Numbered from the stretch's first letter, positions 51,003-60,493 are shown. The stretch is DNA of 64,000 nt from Streptomyces violaceusniger Tu 4113 (GCF_000147815.2 NC_015957.1:2790001-2854000), one strand, 5' to 3'. Numbers and translations are program-made. The notes: a model not told the origin generated them from the letters alone.

Positions 51003-51602
51003 TCAGACCGCGGCGCGCCGCAAATCCCCGATGCCCTGATCGAGCGCGGCCCGCAGATGCTCGGCTCGGCCCGTCGACTGGAGAATCGCCACGCCGCCCT
51101 GAATGCCCGCCAGCAGGGCGGCCGCGCGGCGCTCGACGTCCAGATCGGCGGGCAGGTGTCCGGCCGTCTGCAGGGCCCGGATACCGGTGGCCAGGCTCCC
51201 CTGCCACTGGCGCATCAGCGCCACCACCACGTCCCGGGCGCCCGGGGTGGAGCGGCCCAGATGGAGGACCAGCGAGCCCAGCGGACACTCCTCACCCTGC
51301 TCCTCGTAGCGCTCGACCACCACATCGCGCCACCGCTGCCACGCCTCCCAGGAGTCCAGGCACCCGAGGTACGGTTGCTGGTCCTCCAGGACCTGGTCGG
51401 CCTCGTGGTGTGCGACGGCCAGCAGCAACTCGTCCTTCCCGGTGGGGAAATAGTGGAACAACTGGCTCTTGCTGGTGTGCGTGCGCGCCATGACGTCATC
51501 GAGGGTGGCGATCGACACGTCCTTCTCGCGCAGCACCGCGGCCGCGCCCTCGATGATCCGGTTGCGGGTGGCCTTCCCCTTTGCCGTCAGCTCCTTGCGC
51601 AT
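51003..51602 (-). CDS. TetR-family transcriptional regulator
   Basis: 199 residues from the ATG at 51602. The helix-turn-helix is IIEGAAAVLREKDVSIATLD then DVMARTHTSKSQLFHYFPTG. The C-terminal part (ECPLGSLVLHLGRSTPGARD, ATGIRALQTAGHLPADLDVE) is the ligand domain of the TetR group that usually controls an adjacent oxidoreductase. It lies upstream of the SDR on the same strand. Inverted repeats before both genes (51616-51637 and 50891-50910) share the core TGGAC/GTCCA. Confidence 0.92.
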   Translation of the reverse strand: MRKELTAKGKATRNRIIEGAAAVLREKDVSIATLDDVMARTHTSKSQLFHYFPTGKDELLLAVAHHEADQVLEDQQPYLGCLDSWEAWQRWRDVVVERYEEQGEECPLGSLVLHLGRSTPGARDVVVALMRQWQGSLATGIRALQTAGHLPADLDVERRAAALLAGIQGGVAILQSTGRAEHLRAALDQGIGDLRRAAV

Positions 51603-51615
51603 GACATCCCCTCTC

Positions 51616-51637
51616 GACTGGACTGGCTGGTCCAGTC
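51616..51637. promoter_or_regulatory. inverted repeat before TetR gene
   Basis: GACTGGAC (51616-51623) and GTCCAGTC (51630-51637) are perfect eight-base arms around TGGCTG, ending 14 bases before the TetR start at 51602. This is a likely autoregulatory operator. It shares TGGAC/GTCCA half-sites with the palindrome at 50891-50910. Confidence 0.65.
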
Positions 51638-51662
51638 TACTGAGTGAGGTTCCTGGTCGGCG

Positions 51663-52286
51663 CTACGGCGAACCCTCGGCAGCCGCTTGGGCGCCGGGGG
51701 AGGGCCACAGCGCCCGGGCGGCGCCGGGCAGGCCGTCGACCGCGTCGGCGCCGAGAGTGGCGAGTTGCAGGATGTAGCCGGGCACCGTGGCGGTGATCAG
51801 TTGGGCGAATGAGTCCGCCGCCACGTCCGGCGGCAGTTGGCCGACGTCCTGATGCTCCCGTACGAGGCCGGCGAGGTCGGTCGTCGCCTTGGTGAGCGCG
51901 GTCGTGAGCCGCTCGGCGAGCCTCGGGTTGCGCAGGGATTCGGACCAGGTCAGCAGTGCGATGGCGGCGAAGCCGTTCTCCGCGTGCTTGGCCCTGATGA
52001 CCTCGAAGAGATCGGCCACCGCCTCGCCGAGCCCGACGGGCGGCTTGCGCTCGGCCTGTCGGCGGGCCTCGCGGACCACCTCGGCCAGGTTCTCCTCGGC
52101 GATCGCGACGATCATGTCCTGCTTGCTGGAGAAATACCGGTAGACCGACCCCGAGGACATCCCCGCCTCGGCGAGCAGATCCTGCATCGACGTCTCGTGG
52201 AAGCCGTCCCGGACAAAGCAACGCCTGGCCGCCGCCAGGATCTCCGTTCTGCGGGCGTCGAGGTACTCCTGGCTCACCTTCGGCAT
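51663..52286 (-). CDS. TetR-family transcriptional regulator
   Basis: 207 residues from the ATG at 52286. Helix-turn-helix: ILAAARRCFVRDGFHETSMQ then DLLAEAGMSSGSVYRYFSSK. The ligand domain contains ENGFAAIALLTWSESLRNPR and ITATVPGYILQLATLG. It is divergent from the ThDP-enzyme operon at 52455, with a CGATCGATCG palindrome in the gap, and is the probable repressor of that operon and of itself. Confidence 0.92.
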   Translation of the reverse strand: MPKVSQEYLDARRTEILAAARRCFVRDGFHETSMQDLLAEAGMSSGSVYRYFSSKQDMIVAIAEENLAEVVREARRQAERKPPVGLGEAVADLFEVIRAKHAENGFAAIALLTWSESLRNPRLAERLTTALTKATTDLAGLVREHQDVGQLPPDVAADSFAQLITATVPGYILQLATLGADAVDGLPGAARALWPSPGAQAAAEGSP

Positions 52287-52305
52287 GGCGCCCAGGCTAC
52301 ATCAA

Positions 52306-52355
52306 AATCGATCGATCGTTCTTCTTGACAGTGCCGCCTCGGGCACGGCAAGGTC
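52306..52355. promoter_or_regulatory. TetR-type palindrome and possible promoter between divergent genes
   Basis: CGATCGATCG (52309-52318) is a perfect ten-base palindrome flanked by AAT and TT, 23 bases before the TetR start. TTGACA at 52326-52331 is a consensus -35 for the plus-strand operon, with CAAGGT 18 bases later as a weak -10. A repressor bound at the palindrome would sit just upstream of this promoter. Confidence 0.45.
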
Positions 52356-52454
52356 GAAGAAATAAGAGAATGGTCATTCGTTTTTATTACGCCTCGTGGC
52401 CTGACGCCGCCGATGGACTCGTCGCCTGGCCACCGATGGATGAGGAGAACGCTT

Positions 52455-54161
52455 GTGGCGATAGCTGGTGAAGTGGCGCCCCGGGTTGCGCACGACGTCG
52501 CTCGCGCGCTGAGGGACAACGGCGTCGACCGGGTCTTCCTGATCACCGGTGGTGATCTGTGGCTCTGGCGCGCCCTGCGCGATCACGGCATCGAGATGTG
52601 TCTCGCCCGCAGCGAGGCCGCCTCCGTGGTGATGGCCGACGCCTACGCCCGCGTCACCGGCAGGCCCGCCGTCGTCTACGGGCAGTGGGGGCCGGGAGCG
52701 GCGAACGTCGCCGCCGCGCTCGCGGACGCCCGGTGGGCCCACAGCCCGCTCGTGGCGCTCACCAGCACCGTCTCGACGCAGGTCGAGTACAAATTCGAGT
52801 ATCAGGAACTCGACCAGCCGCCCCTGTTCCAGTCGGTGACGAAATGGCAGGCGCGCGTCACCCGTGCGGATCGCGCCGGGGAGCTGACCGCTCAGGCGGT
52901 ACGGATCGCGGGCGCGGGAGCCCCGGGCCCGGTGCACCTCGACATCCCGTGCGACCTCCTCGCCGCGGAAGCCGCACCGTCGCAGGCCGACGCCGACTAC
53001 GTTCCGGCCTCCAGCCCGACGCCGCCGGCTCCGTCGCCCGGCGCCGTGGCCGACATCGCCGACCGGCTGGCCCGGAGCCTGCGACCGGTGCTCCTGGCCG
53101 GTAACGGGGTCCTGATCGCCGATGCCGCCGCGGACCTCACCCGGCTGGCGGAAACCGCGGGTGTTCCGGTCCTGACCACCATGGGCGGGAAGGGGGCGAT
53201 CGCCGAGAACCATCCGCTGTCGGTCGGCGTGGCGGGACGCTACTCGAGCAAGGTGGCGAACGAGATCGCGCGCGAGGCCGACTTCGTCCTGGCGATCGGC
53301 ACCGATCTCGGCGGCCTCGCGACCGACACCTACACCTTGCCTTCGGCGGACGCGGAGGCGGTCCATGTCGATGTGACGGCCGAGCACATCGGCCGGACAC
53401 GCACGGTCGATGTGGGCGTGGTGGCCGACGCCGGTGAGTTGTGCCGCGCCCTCGCCGCGGCACTGCCCCCGGAGTCCGGCAACCGCGCTCACCACACCTG
53501 GCGCGCCTCGGTGCGGAGCAGGTGCGCGGCCTGGCAGGAGGCGTTCCGGGCCGTCGCGCACCGCCCTGCCGCCGGGCACGTACGGCCCGAGGCCGTCGTG
53601 GCGATCCTGCGCGAGCTGGCGGATGACCGCGATCTGCTCGTCGCGGACACGGGCTTCATGGGGGCCTGGGGAGGCGCGCTGTTTCCCGTCCATGCGCCCG
53701 GGCGGACGTTCCTGCGCGCCGCCGGCACGCTCGGCTGGGCGTTTCCGGCGGTCCTCGGGGCACAACTCGCCGCGGGGGCGGGCCAGCGCGCGTTCGCCCT
53801 CGTGGGCGACGGTGGCTTCGGCTACAACGTCGGAGACCTGGAGACCGCGATGCGGCTGGACATTCCAGCGGTGACCATCGTCCTGAACAACGCGAGCCTC
53901 GCCTACGAACACGTCGGGTTCAAGCACGGCCTCGGCGGCGACGCCGTGGAAGAGGTCTGCGACTTCATCGATGTCGACCACGCCAAGGTCGCGGCCGCGT
54001 ACGGGATGTTCGCGGCTCGCGCCGACTCGGCGGACGGCTTCCGCGAGGCCCTGGAGAAGGCGATCGCCAGTGACCGCCCGGCGTTGATCGACGTTGTCGT
54101 CAGCAAGGAACGGATCGCTCCAGTCACCTCATTCGACACCCGGCTGCACCGGGACGTCTGA
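52455..54161 (+). CDS. thiamine-diphosphate-dependent enzyme, acetolactate synthase-like
   Basis: 568 residues from a GTG at 52455, with AGGAG seven bases upstream. The three-domain ThDP fold is complete: DVARALRDNGVDRVFLITGG, catalytic Glu in LARSEAASVVMADAYARVTG, central Rossmann part (SLRPVLLAGNGVLIADAAAD), and cofactor motif VGDGGFGYNVGDLETAMRLD then VLNN. No FAD-type acetolactate synthase signature was recognised, so it may be a 2-keto acid decarboxylase, benzaldehyde lyase-like enzyme or C-C hydrolase. First gene of an operon with a CMD-family protein and a beta-propeller protein, divergent from TetR. Confidence 0.88.
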   Translation: MAIAGEVAPRVAHDVARALRDNGVDRVFLITGGDLWLWRALRDHGIEMCLARSEAASVVMADAYARVTGRPAVVYGQWGPGAANVAAALADARWAHSPLVALTSTVSTQVEYKFEYQELDQPPLFQSVTKWQARVTRADRAGELTAQAVRIAGAGAPGPVHLDIPCDLLAAEAAPSQADADYVPASSPTPPAPSPGAVADIADRLARSLRPVLLAGNGVLIADAAADLTRLAETAGVPVLTTMGGKGAIAENHPLSVGVAGRYSSKVANEIAREADFVLAIGTDLGGLATDTYTLPSADAEAVHVDVTAEHIGRTRTVDVGVVADAGELCRALAAALPPESGNRAHHTWRASVRSRCAAWQEAFRAVAHRPAAGHVRPEAVVAILRELADDRDLLVADTGFMGAWGGALFPVHAPGRTFLRAAGTLGWAFPAVLGAQLAAGAGQRAFALVGDGGFGYNVGDLETAMRLDIPAVTIVLNNASLAYEHVGFKHGLGGDAVEEVCDFIDVDHAKVAAAYGMFAARADSADGFREALEKAIASDRPALIDVVVSKERIAPVTSFDTRLHRDV

Positions 54162-54220
54162 CCGCCTGGCGGGCGGTGCGCAGGCCCGGCCCAAGAGCTC
54201 CGTACGGAGGAGAGAGCCCC

Positions 54221-54793
54221 ATGTTCGAGGATCCCGAGGACTTCGGGACGTTCGGCCGCTATGTGGAGACGCCGGTCGACGACATGCCACCGGAAATGCG
54301 CAGCGCGTACGAGTACACGCGGCGACTGCGCGGCCTGGTGCCCGGCCCGCACAAGATCTGGCTGGCCAACCCCAAGCTGCTGACGGCGATCGTTCCGACC
54401 GGTGCGTACTTCCAGACGGACTCGTCGCTGTCCAAGGCCGAGATAGAGATCGTCACCAACGTCGTCACCGGCCACCGGCTCTCGGCCTACGCCGGCTACG
54501 AGCACGAGAAGATCGGCGTGGCGCTGGGCGGTCTCGACCCGCGGCAGGTGGAGGCCCTCATCGCGGGCCTTCCCACCTCCTTCGACGAGCCACGACAGCA
54601 GCTCGTGTACGAACTCGCGTCATCCCTGGTGGGGCCGCGCGTCATTCCGGTCGGGCTGTACCGCCGGGCCAAGGAGGCGATCGGCGACGAGGGCATCGTC
54701 GACGTCGCCGTGCTGATGGGCTGGTTCACCGGTGTGGCGCTGACCCTCGCCGCCTTCGACGTGCCGTCGAACGCGGTCGGCCTTGACCAGTGA
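54221..54793 (+). CDS. carboxymuconolactone decarboxylase (CMD/AhpD-fold) family protein
   Basis: 190 residues from the ATG at 54221, preceded by GGAGGAG. The CMD fold is seen in [40 protein letters not shown] and [20 protein letters not shown]. The CxxC of AhpD-type disulfide reductases is absent (SAYAGYEH), so it is not a peroxidase partner but closer to decarboxylase- or lactonase-like members. It lies between the ThDP enzyme and the SMP-30-like protein with small gaps, so all three probably act in one pathway. Confidence 0.85.
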   Translation: MFEDPEDFGTFGRYVETPVDDMPPEMRSAYEYTRRLRGLVPGPHKIWLANPKLLTAIVPTGAYFQTDSSLSKAEIEIVTNVVTGHRLSAYAGYEHEKIGVALGGLDPRQVEALIAGLPTSFDEPRQQLVYELASSLVGPRVIPVGLYRRAKEAIGDEGIVDVAVLMGWFTGVALTLAAFDVPSNAVGLDQ

Positions 54794-54812
54794 TCCGGAG
54801 GAAGGGACGACC

Positions 54813-55769
54813 ATGGAATCCGCAACCTTGCACACCGTCGCCGAGTTTCCCGCGCACTCCTTCCTGGAGAACCTCGCGGTGCGCGGCGACAACTCGATCC
54901 TCGTGACATCGCTCAACCACCGGCAACTGTGGCTGATCCCGGCTTCCGGCGCCCCGGCCGAGCCGATCCTCCTCCACACGTACGACCACCTCGTCTCGGC
55001 GGTCGTGGAGACCGAGCCGGATGTGTTCCACGTGGCCCTCAGCGACGGCTACACCACACATGAGTCCCATCTGAGCCGGGTCGATCTCCGCGGCTGGACA
55101 CCCGGCACCGCCCCGGGGATCAAGACGGTGCTCACCTTCGACTCCCGGGTGCGGGCCCTGAACGGGGGCTGCCTGATCGCCCCGGGCGTCCTGCTGCTGG
55201 CCGACTGCTTCGGCGGCTTCGTCTGGCGCGTCGATCTGTCCGCCACCGGTGGCCCGGCGACCGCCGACGTCTGGCTCGCGCACCCGAGCATGGAGCACGA
55301 CCCGCTCACCACCGTGAAGCCGCCTCTCCAGCCGGGCATCAACGGCGTGCGCTACGCGGAGCGGACCCACTACCTCTATTACACCTCCACGGCACAGCAG
55401 TTGTTCATGCGCGTGCCGGTCGACCCCGCCACCCACGACCCGGCCGGTGCACCGGAGCACATCGGCGGTGGCACGATGGCCGACGACTTCTGCATCGACG
55501 AGGACGCCGGCCTCGCCTACGTCACCACGCACCGCCAGAACACTCTCGACCGCGTCCTGTTGGACGGGCCGCCGGACCAGCCCCGGGACATCGTCCTCGG
55601 CGACCCCCTGGACCTGCGGCTGCTGGGGCCGTCGAGCATCGCCTGGGGCCGTGGCCCCGACGAGCACGGACGCGTCGCCTACCTCATCACCGACGGTGGG
55701 ACCACCGCACTGCCGCCGGACGGCCGGGCGCGCAGCGCCAAGGTCCTGCGCATGGAACTCACGCGGTAG
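54813..55769 (+). CDS. SMP-30/gluconolactonase-like beta-propeller protein
   Basis: 318 residues from the ATG at 54813, preceded by GGAGGAAGG. Propeller-like repeats: [80 protein letters not shown] and [20 protein letters not shown]. These are blades of the six-bladed SMP-30/lactonase-like fold, which usually binds one divalent metal and opens lactones. No signal peptide. Third gene of the ThDP/CMD operon. The lactonase role is inferred from fold only. Confidence 0.82.
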   Translation: MESATLHTVAEFPAHSFLENLAVRGDNSILVTSLNHRQLWLIPASGAPAEPILLHTYDHLVSAVVETEPDVFHVALSDGYTTHESHLSRVDLRGWTPGTAPGIKTVLTFDSRVRALNGGCLIAPGVLLLADCFGGFVWRVDLSATGGPATADVWLAHPSMEHDPLTTVKPPLQPGINGVRYAERTHYLYYTSTAQQLFMRVPVDPATHDPAGAPEHIGGGTMADDFCIDEDAGLAYVTTHRQNTLDRVLLDGPPDQPRDIVLGDPLDLRLLGPSSIAWGRGPDEHGRVAYLITDGGTTALPPDGRARSAKVLRMELTR

Positions 55770-55774
55770 GCCGC

Positions 55775-55890
55775 CGAATCCGGCCCGCTCCCCGGCCATC
55801 TGCACCAGATGCCCCAGGGCCGCCTCGCCCGAGTACGACTGCCAGTTGGTGTTGGTGACGAACGACGCCGCCGTGTTGAAGGACTGGGCG
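55775..55890 (-). pseudogene. kdpA fragment (potassium-transporting ATPase subunit A)
   Basis: The minus strand reads [20 protein letters not shown] then [19 protein letters not shown]. The first part is the highly conserved first pore region of KdpA. Only about 38 residues remain. It abuts, with no spacer, an ABC ATPase fragment on the other strand. No other kdp gene is in the window. Confidence 0.85.
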
Positions 55891-56118
55891 GGAGGCATCG
55901 GCCTGGTCTTCGTCAGCCATGACCTGGCCGTCGTACGGCACATCACGGACGACATGCTGGTGGTGCGGCGCGGCCGCGCGGTCGAGACGGGTCCGACGGC
56001 CCGGGTGCTGGACACCCCGGCGGATCCGTACACCCGGCTCCTGCTGTCGTCGGTGCCGCACGACGGCTGGGATCCGGCGGAGACGGTACGGCTGCGGGCG
56101 GAGCTCGCCGAGCTGTGA
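55889..56118 (+). pseudogene. 3' fragment of an oligopeptide-type ABC transporter ATPase gene
   Basis: The plus strand reads [40 protein letters not shown] and [15 protein letters not shown] before TGA at 56118. This is the H-loop and C-terminal part of DppF/OppF-type ATPases (SHDLAVV, PYT). The Walker A and B motifs are gone. The gap to 56301 holds only the next gene's leader. Confidence 0.9.
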
Positions 56119-56301
56119 CCGCGACCGCCGATGGTGAGACATCGGCTCACTCTGGCCCTCGACGGCTCAATGTGAGGAGCTGAGCCTGTCTCACCTGCGA
56201 ATACGTAGCCCGCCGAATTTCCATACGTCGGAGGTATTCCCAGGTGCCCATGTGCCCTGCACCATTCCGGTAGTTCACCACCGGATATGGGAGGCACATA
56301 C

Positions 56302-58626
56302 GTGACCGCGCCAACAGGGAACGGGATCTCTCGCAGAGGTGTGATCGGCACAGCCGCCGCGGTCGGCGCCGGAGGCCGGCTGGCCGGATCGGGCACCGCC
56401 TGGGCCGCTCCGCAGGTGTCCGGCGGAGCGGCGGCCCTGCCCGAACGCATGGCCAGGGCCGCCGCCCCGCGGTGGCGGCGGATGCCCGGCGACTGGCAGG
56501 ACGGCCCGTTCCTGGCCAACGGCCTGCTCGGCGCGGTGGTGTACAAGGGTGAGACGTCCAACTCCGTGAAGGTCATGCTCAGCCACACCAAGGTGCAGGA
56601 CCAGCGCCCCCAGTGGCGCGCCCCGTACGGCTTCTCCCGCCTGCCCATCGGCCACTTCGACCTCACCCTCGCCGGAGAGGTGACCGGTGTCGACTGGACG
56701 CTCGACATCTGGGACGCCGAGCTGCGCGGCACCATCACCACCACCCGGGGCAGCGTCCGCTTCACGATGCTGGTGCACAACGCCCGTAGCGCGCTGCTGA
56801 TCTCCACCCGGCCGAGCGCCGGTGAGGAGGCCGCGGCCTGGTCGTTCACCTGGATGCCCGCGGCCTCACCCCGGACCAAGGACAAGCCCGCGGACTACAC
56901 GGGCAACCCCGACCCCCGCACCGGCTCCGCGGGCGACACCCACTATGTGGAGCAGCCGCTGATCGCGGGCGGCGGCTGGACCACCGCCTGGCGGGAACGG
57001 CGGGTGGGCACCGGCAGGCTGCTGGCCGCCCATATCGTCTACCGCCACCCCGAGGACCTGTCGCACACCACCGAACTGGCCGTCGCCGAGGTGGCCCGGA
57101 CCCTGGCCACCGACCCCGACGACCTGGTGCGCGCACACCGCGCCTGGTGGCACCGCTTCTACCAGCACAGCCTGGTCTCCGTACCCGACAAGCGGCTGCA
57201 GAGCTTCTACTGGATCCAGCTCTACAAGGTCGCCTGCGCCACCCGCGCCGACGGGCCCTCGATGTCCGAATGGGGGCCGTGGTACCCGGAGACCGGCGGC
57301 AGTTGGACCGCGGTCTGGTGGAACCTCAACGTCCAGATCGCCACCTGGCTGGTCCAGGGCTCCAACCACCTCGAACTCGACTCCGTCACCTCCACCTTCA
57401 AGGAGTTCGAGAAGAATCTGCCGCTGTCCGTCCCGCCGGAGTACCGGGACGGCGACACCTATGCGCTGGCCCACCCCTCCGACTGGCTGCTGCGCCCCGG
57501 CGACAAGACCGTCGGCATCCCCGGCACCGCCACCAAGACCGACAACAACGGCAATCTCATCTGGGCCATGCACAACATCTGGCTCAGCTACCGCCACACC
57601 ATGGACATCCGCATCGTGCGCGACGTCCTCTACCCGATCCTCGCCAAGGCGGTGAACTTCTACGACCACTTCCTCTACGAGGGCGGCGACGGCAAGCTGC
57701 ATCTGCCGCTGACCCGCTCACCGGAGTGGGCGGACGCCGAGGACTGCACCTACGACCTCTCCCTGCTCCGCTGGGGCTGCGCCACCCTCCTGGACTGCCT
57801 GCGCATCCTCCGCACCGACCACCCCCGCGCCCGGCGCTGGCGCGAGATCCTCGACCGCCTCGTGGCCTACCCCCGCGATGCCACCGGCATCATGATCGGC
57901 GCCGAGAAGCCGCTCACCGAGTCCCACCGCCACTTCTCCCATATGCTCTGGCTCTACCCGCTGCACGAGCTGGACTGGGACCGTCCGGCCGACCGGGACA
58001 TCATGCGGACCACCTTCGACCACTGGGTCAAGGACCGCAGCCTGTGGGCCGGTTACAGCTACGCCGTCGCCTCCTCCATGGCCTCGCGCATGGAACGGCC
58101 CGAGGAGGCCCTGGACTTCCTCACCTTCCTCACGGACGGCAACCTGATCAAGAACGCCTGGATCACCCCGAACACCATGTACGTCGAGGGCGGCAACCTC
58201 GCCACCGAAAGCCCCCTGACGGCGGCCCAGTCGATCCTGGAGATGGCCGTCCAGAGCCACAACGGCGTCCTGCGGGTCTTCCCCTCCGTCTCCCGCCGCT
58301 GGCCCGACCTCTCGGTCCAGTCCCTGCGCACCCAGGGCGCCTTCCTCGTGGACGCCGACCGCTCGGCCGGGCGCACCCGCTGGATACGCGTCCACAGCGA
58401 GGCCGGTGCCCCGCTCGTCCTGCACCACGGCATCCCCGGCCCGATCGACGTCCACGACCACCGCGGCCGCCCCCTCCGCTACCGCCGCACCGGCCCCGGC
58501 CGCATCGAGATCCCCCTCGCCCGCGACGCGACGGCCCTCATCACCCCCCGGGGCCACCGCCCGGACCCGGCCCCGCGCGACGTCCCGGCCGTCGGCGACG
58601 CCAAGCCGTGGGGGCTGCCGGACTGA
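56302..58626 (+). CDS. Tat-exported GH95-like glycoside hydrolase
   Basis: 774 residues from a GTG at 56302; GGGAGG at 56289-56294 is seven bases upstream, whereas the ATG at 56287 overlaps that site. Leader [19 protein letters not shown] is Tat-like. An N-terminal beta-sandwich ([20 protein letters not shown]) is followed by an (alpha/alpha)6 barrel ([40 protein letters not shown]) and a C-terminal beta domain ([40 protein letters not shown]). This layout resembles GH95 alpha-L-fucosidase/galactosidase, though divergent. It should act outside the cell on an alpha-linked sugar of plant or host glycans. It stands alone. Confidence 0.82.
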   Translation: MTAPTGNGISRRGVIGTAAAVGAGGRLAGSGTAWAAPQVSGGAAALPERMARAAAPRWRRMPGDWQDGPFLANGLLGAVVYKGETSNSVKVMLSHTKVQDQRPQWRAPYGFSRLPIGHFDLTLAGEVTGVDWTLDIWDAELRGTITTTRGSVRFTMLVHNARSALLISTRPSAGEEAAAWSFTWMPAASPRTKDKPADYTGNPDPRTGSAGDTHYVEQPLIAGGGWTTAWRERRVGTGRLLAAHIVYRHPEDLSHTTELAVAEVARTLATDPDDLVRAHRAWWHRFYQHSLVSVPDKRLQSFYWIQLYKVACATRADGPSMSEWGPWYPETGGSWTAVWWNLNVQIATWLVQGSNHLELDSVTSTFKEFEKNLPLSVPPEYRDGDTYALAHPSDWLLRPGDKTVGIPGTATKTDNNGNLIWAMHNIWLSYRHTMDIRIVRDVLYPILAKAVNFYDHFLYEGGDGKLHLPLTRSPEWADAEDCTYDLSLLRWGCATLLDCLRILRTDHPRARRWREILDRLVAYPRDATGIMIGAEKPLTESHRHFSHMLWLYPLHELDWDRPADRDIMRTTFDHWVKDRSLWAGYSYAVASSMASRMERPEEALDFLTFLTDGNLIKNAWITPNTMYVEGGNLATESPLTAAQSILEMAVQSHNGVLRVFPSVSRRWPDLSVQSLRTQGAFLVDADRSAGRTRWIRVHSEAGAPLVLHHGIPGPIDVHDHRGRPLRYRRTGPGRIEIPLARDATALITPRGHRPDPAPRDVPAVGDAKPWGLPD

Positions 58627-58748
58627 ACCGCGGCCGCCCGGACAAGCGGCCGCCCGAACAAGGCGATGGGCGCACCCCTGCCGAAGAGCAGGGGTGTGCC
58701 ATGCGCTCATCGATTGCGATTTTCGCAAGACCTGGTTAGCCTGTCCTC

Positions 58749-59942
58749 ATGAACGAGACGGTGACCGACCGTGTGCGCAAGGTCATGAGCGCGGCCTCCC
58801 TCCAGCAGGCCGCGTTCGCGGAGCGCGTCGGGCTCACCCCCGACAAGCTGTCCAAGTCACTGAGCGGCAGGCGCCGTTTCACCTCGCTCGACCTGGCCCG
58901 CATCGCGGAGCTGGGTCAGACCACGGTGGACTGGCTGCTCACCGGTCGCGAGCCGCAGCGTCCTGCCTTCGCGGCACGCGCCAGTAGCCCCTTCTCCGAC
59001 TCCGACCCCGACTCCGGTCTCGCCCTGAAGGAGCTCGTCCACCGGTTCACCACCGCGTACGACGTGCTCGACCTGATGGGCCGGTCCCGCTCGCTGCCTG
59101 CCCTGCCCCGTCCCAAGGCGGACCTGGAGGGGTATGTCGACCAGGGGGAAGCGCTGGCCCTGGATGCCTTGACGGCGCTTTCCGCTCGCGGAGTGACATC
59201 AGTGGCCGCATGCGAGACCTCCGATCTCGCCCATGCCCTCGAAGAGCACTTCGGGATCGACGTGGCACAGACGGATCTCCCACGGGGCCTCGACGGGGCG
59301 GCCTGGCAGACGGATCACTTCCGGCTGGTGCTGCTGGCACGCACCGGGGTGTGGACCCGGCAGCGCTTCACCCTGGCCCATGAACTCGGCCACATCCTGG
59401 CCCGGGACGCACAGGAGATGCGCACCGAGACCCACCTGGCTCCCGGCAGGCAGAAGGACCATACGGAGGTCCGTGCCAATGTCTTCGCGGCGAACTTCCT
59501 GATGCCGCGGGCAGAGATCCATGCCGAAGTGGGCACCGGGCCGGCCGGCTCCGGGGTGTCCGATGATGCCTTCCGGGCTCTGGTCGTCCGATTCAAGGTC
59601 TCTCCGAGCGCGCTCGCCGCCCGCCTGTACCAGCTCGGCCTGGTCCCTGCCCACGACAGGAGCCGGCTGCGCGGTGTGACCACCGAGGTCTGTCATCTGT
59701 TGGCCCAGCGCGCCGATCTCCACGAGAACCGCGTCGCCGCGGCCCGGGCCAGACGCCTCCCGCTGGCCCCCGCCCGTGGTCTCTACGAGGGCTATCTGGC
59801 GGGTGACACCACGTTGCGCCCGCTCGCGGCCTACTTCGGCATGGACCCGAACGCCTTGCACGACGCCCTGGACCCCGAGCAGCCCGCGGCCACCGCTCCC
59901 GCCGCGGACGCGGAGAAGGGCGACCTGATCTTCCAGCCATGA
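58749..59942 (+). CDS. XRE-ImmA/IrrE fusion: helix-turn-helix plus zinc peptidase
   Basis: 397 residues from the ATG at 58749. Residues about 5-65 form an XRE helix-turn-helix (LQQAAFAERVGLTPDKLSKS, LSGRRRFTSLDLARIAELGQ). Residues about 125-300 form the M78/COG2856 ImmA/IrrE domain, with zinc motif HELGHILARD (His211, Glu212, His215) and EVRANVFAANFLMPRAEI downstream. Such proteins bind DNA and cleave a repressor or antitoxin under stress. A C-terminal helical region of about 90 residues follows. The stop overlaps the PIN-like gene by four bases, so both are made together. A phage-like repressor/protease or toxin-antitoxin role is inferred from this pairing. Confidence 0.9.
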   Translation: MNETVTDRVRKVMSAASLQQAAFAERVGLTPDKLSKSLSGRRRFTSLDLARIAELGQTTVDWLLTGREPQRPAFAARASSPFSDSDPDSGLALKELVHRFTTAYDVLDLMGRSRSLPALPRPKADLEGYVDQGEALALDALTALSARGVTSVAACETSDLAHALEEHFGIDVAQTDLPRGLDGAAWQTDHFRLVLLARTGVWTRQRFTLAHELGHILARDAQEMRTETHLAPGRQKDHTEVRANVFAANFLMPRAEIHAEVGTGPAGSGVSDDAFRALVVRFKVSPSALAARLYQLGLVPAHDRSRLRGVTTEVCHLLAQRADLHENRVAAARARRLPLAPARGLYEGYLAGDTTLRPLAAYFGMDPNALHDALDPEQPAATAPAADAEKGDLIFQP

Positions 59943-60493
59943 CGGCCACGAACCGCACCTGGTGGTTCCCCGACAACACGGTCCTGTGCAACTTCGCGGC
60001 CGTCGACCGGCTGAGCCTCCTGGAAAAGGTCCTCGACAGCCGGGGCCGCTGGACCCAGGCCGTCGCCTACGAGGCCACCCGCTCGGCGCGCCATCTGCCC
60101 CGGCTCCGCACGGTCGCCGCCGGCGGCTGGCTCGGCAAGCCGATCGAGATCGACGACCCGCGTGAGACCGAACTCGTCGACCGCTTACGGCGGTTGGTCT
60201 TCGCCGGTGACCCGGCGCGCCCTCTCCAGCACCTCGGCGAGGCCGAGACTCTGACGCTGATCCAGAACCGGCCGGAATTCGCCGGCTCGGTCTGGATCAC
60301 CGACGACGGGGAGGCCGGCCGCTTCGCCCGACGCAAGGGGATCACGGTTCTGGACACCGTGGACATCGTCCGGGTGGCCGTGGCCGAGGAACTGGCCGTG
60401 GCGCACGAAGGGCACCGCCTTTTACAGGCCATGACGGAGCAGGGCCGCCATCTGCGGGGCATCCCCCCGCGGCCGGAGGACCTACGGCGCTGA
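59939..60493 (+). CDS. PIN-domain-like protein, putative RNase toxin or effector
   Basis: 184 residues from the ATG overlapping the XRE-ImmA stop. PIN-like acidic residues are in place: Asp12 in FPDNTVLCNFA, Glu101/Glu103 in HLGEAETLTLI and Asp122/Asp123 in VWITDDGEAGRFARRKGI. PIN domains bind Mg2+ with such residues and cut RNA. The region VLDTVDIVRVAVAEELA is the usual last strand and helix. PIN toxins are normally paired with small antitoxins; here the partner is a DNA-binding zinc peptidase, an uncommon combination. Confidence 0.8.
   Translation: MTATNRTWWFPDNTVLCNFAAVDRLSLLEKVLDSRGRWTQAVAYEATRSARHLPRLRTVAAGGWLGKPIEIDDPRETELVDRLRRLVFAGDPARPLQHLGEAETLTLIQNRPEFAGSVWITDDGEAGRFARRKGITVLDTVDIVRVAVAEELAVAHEGHRLLQAMTEQGRHLRGIPPRPEDLRR

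Noticed and set aside
58630..58690. Repeated GCGGCCGCCCG words and a hairpin after the GH95-like gene
   Set aside because: Words are short and in GC-rich DNA; no stable perfect stem or T-run could be drawn, so a terminator was not claimed.
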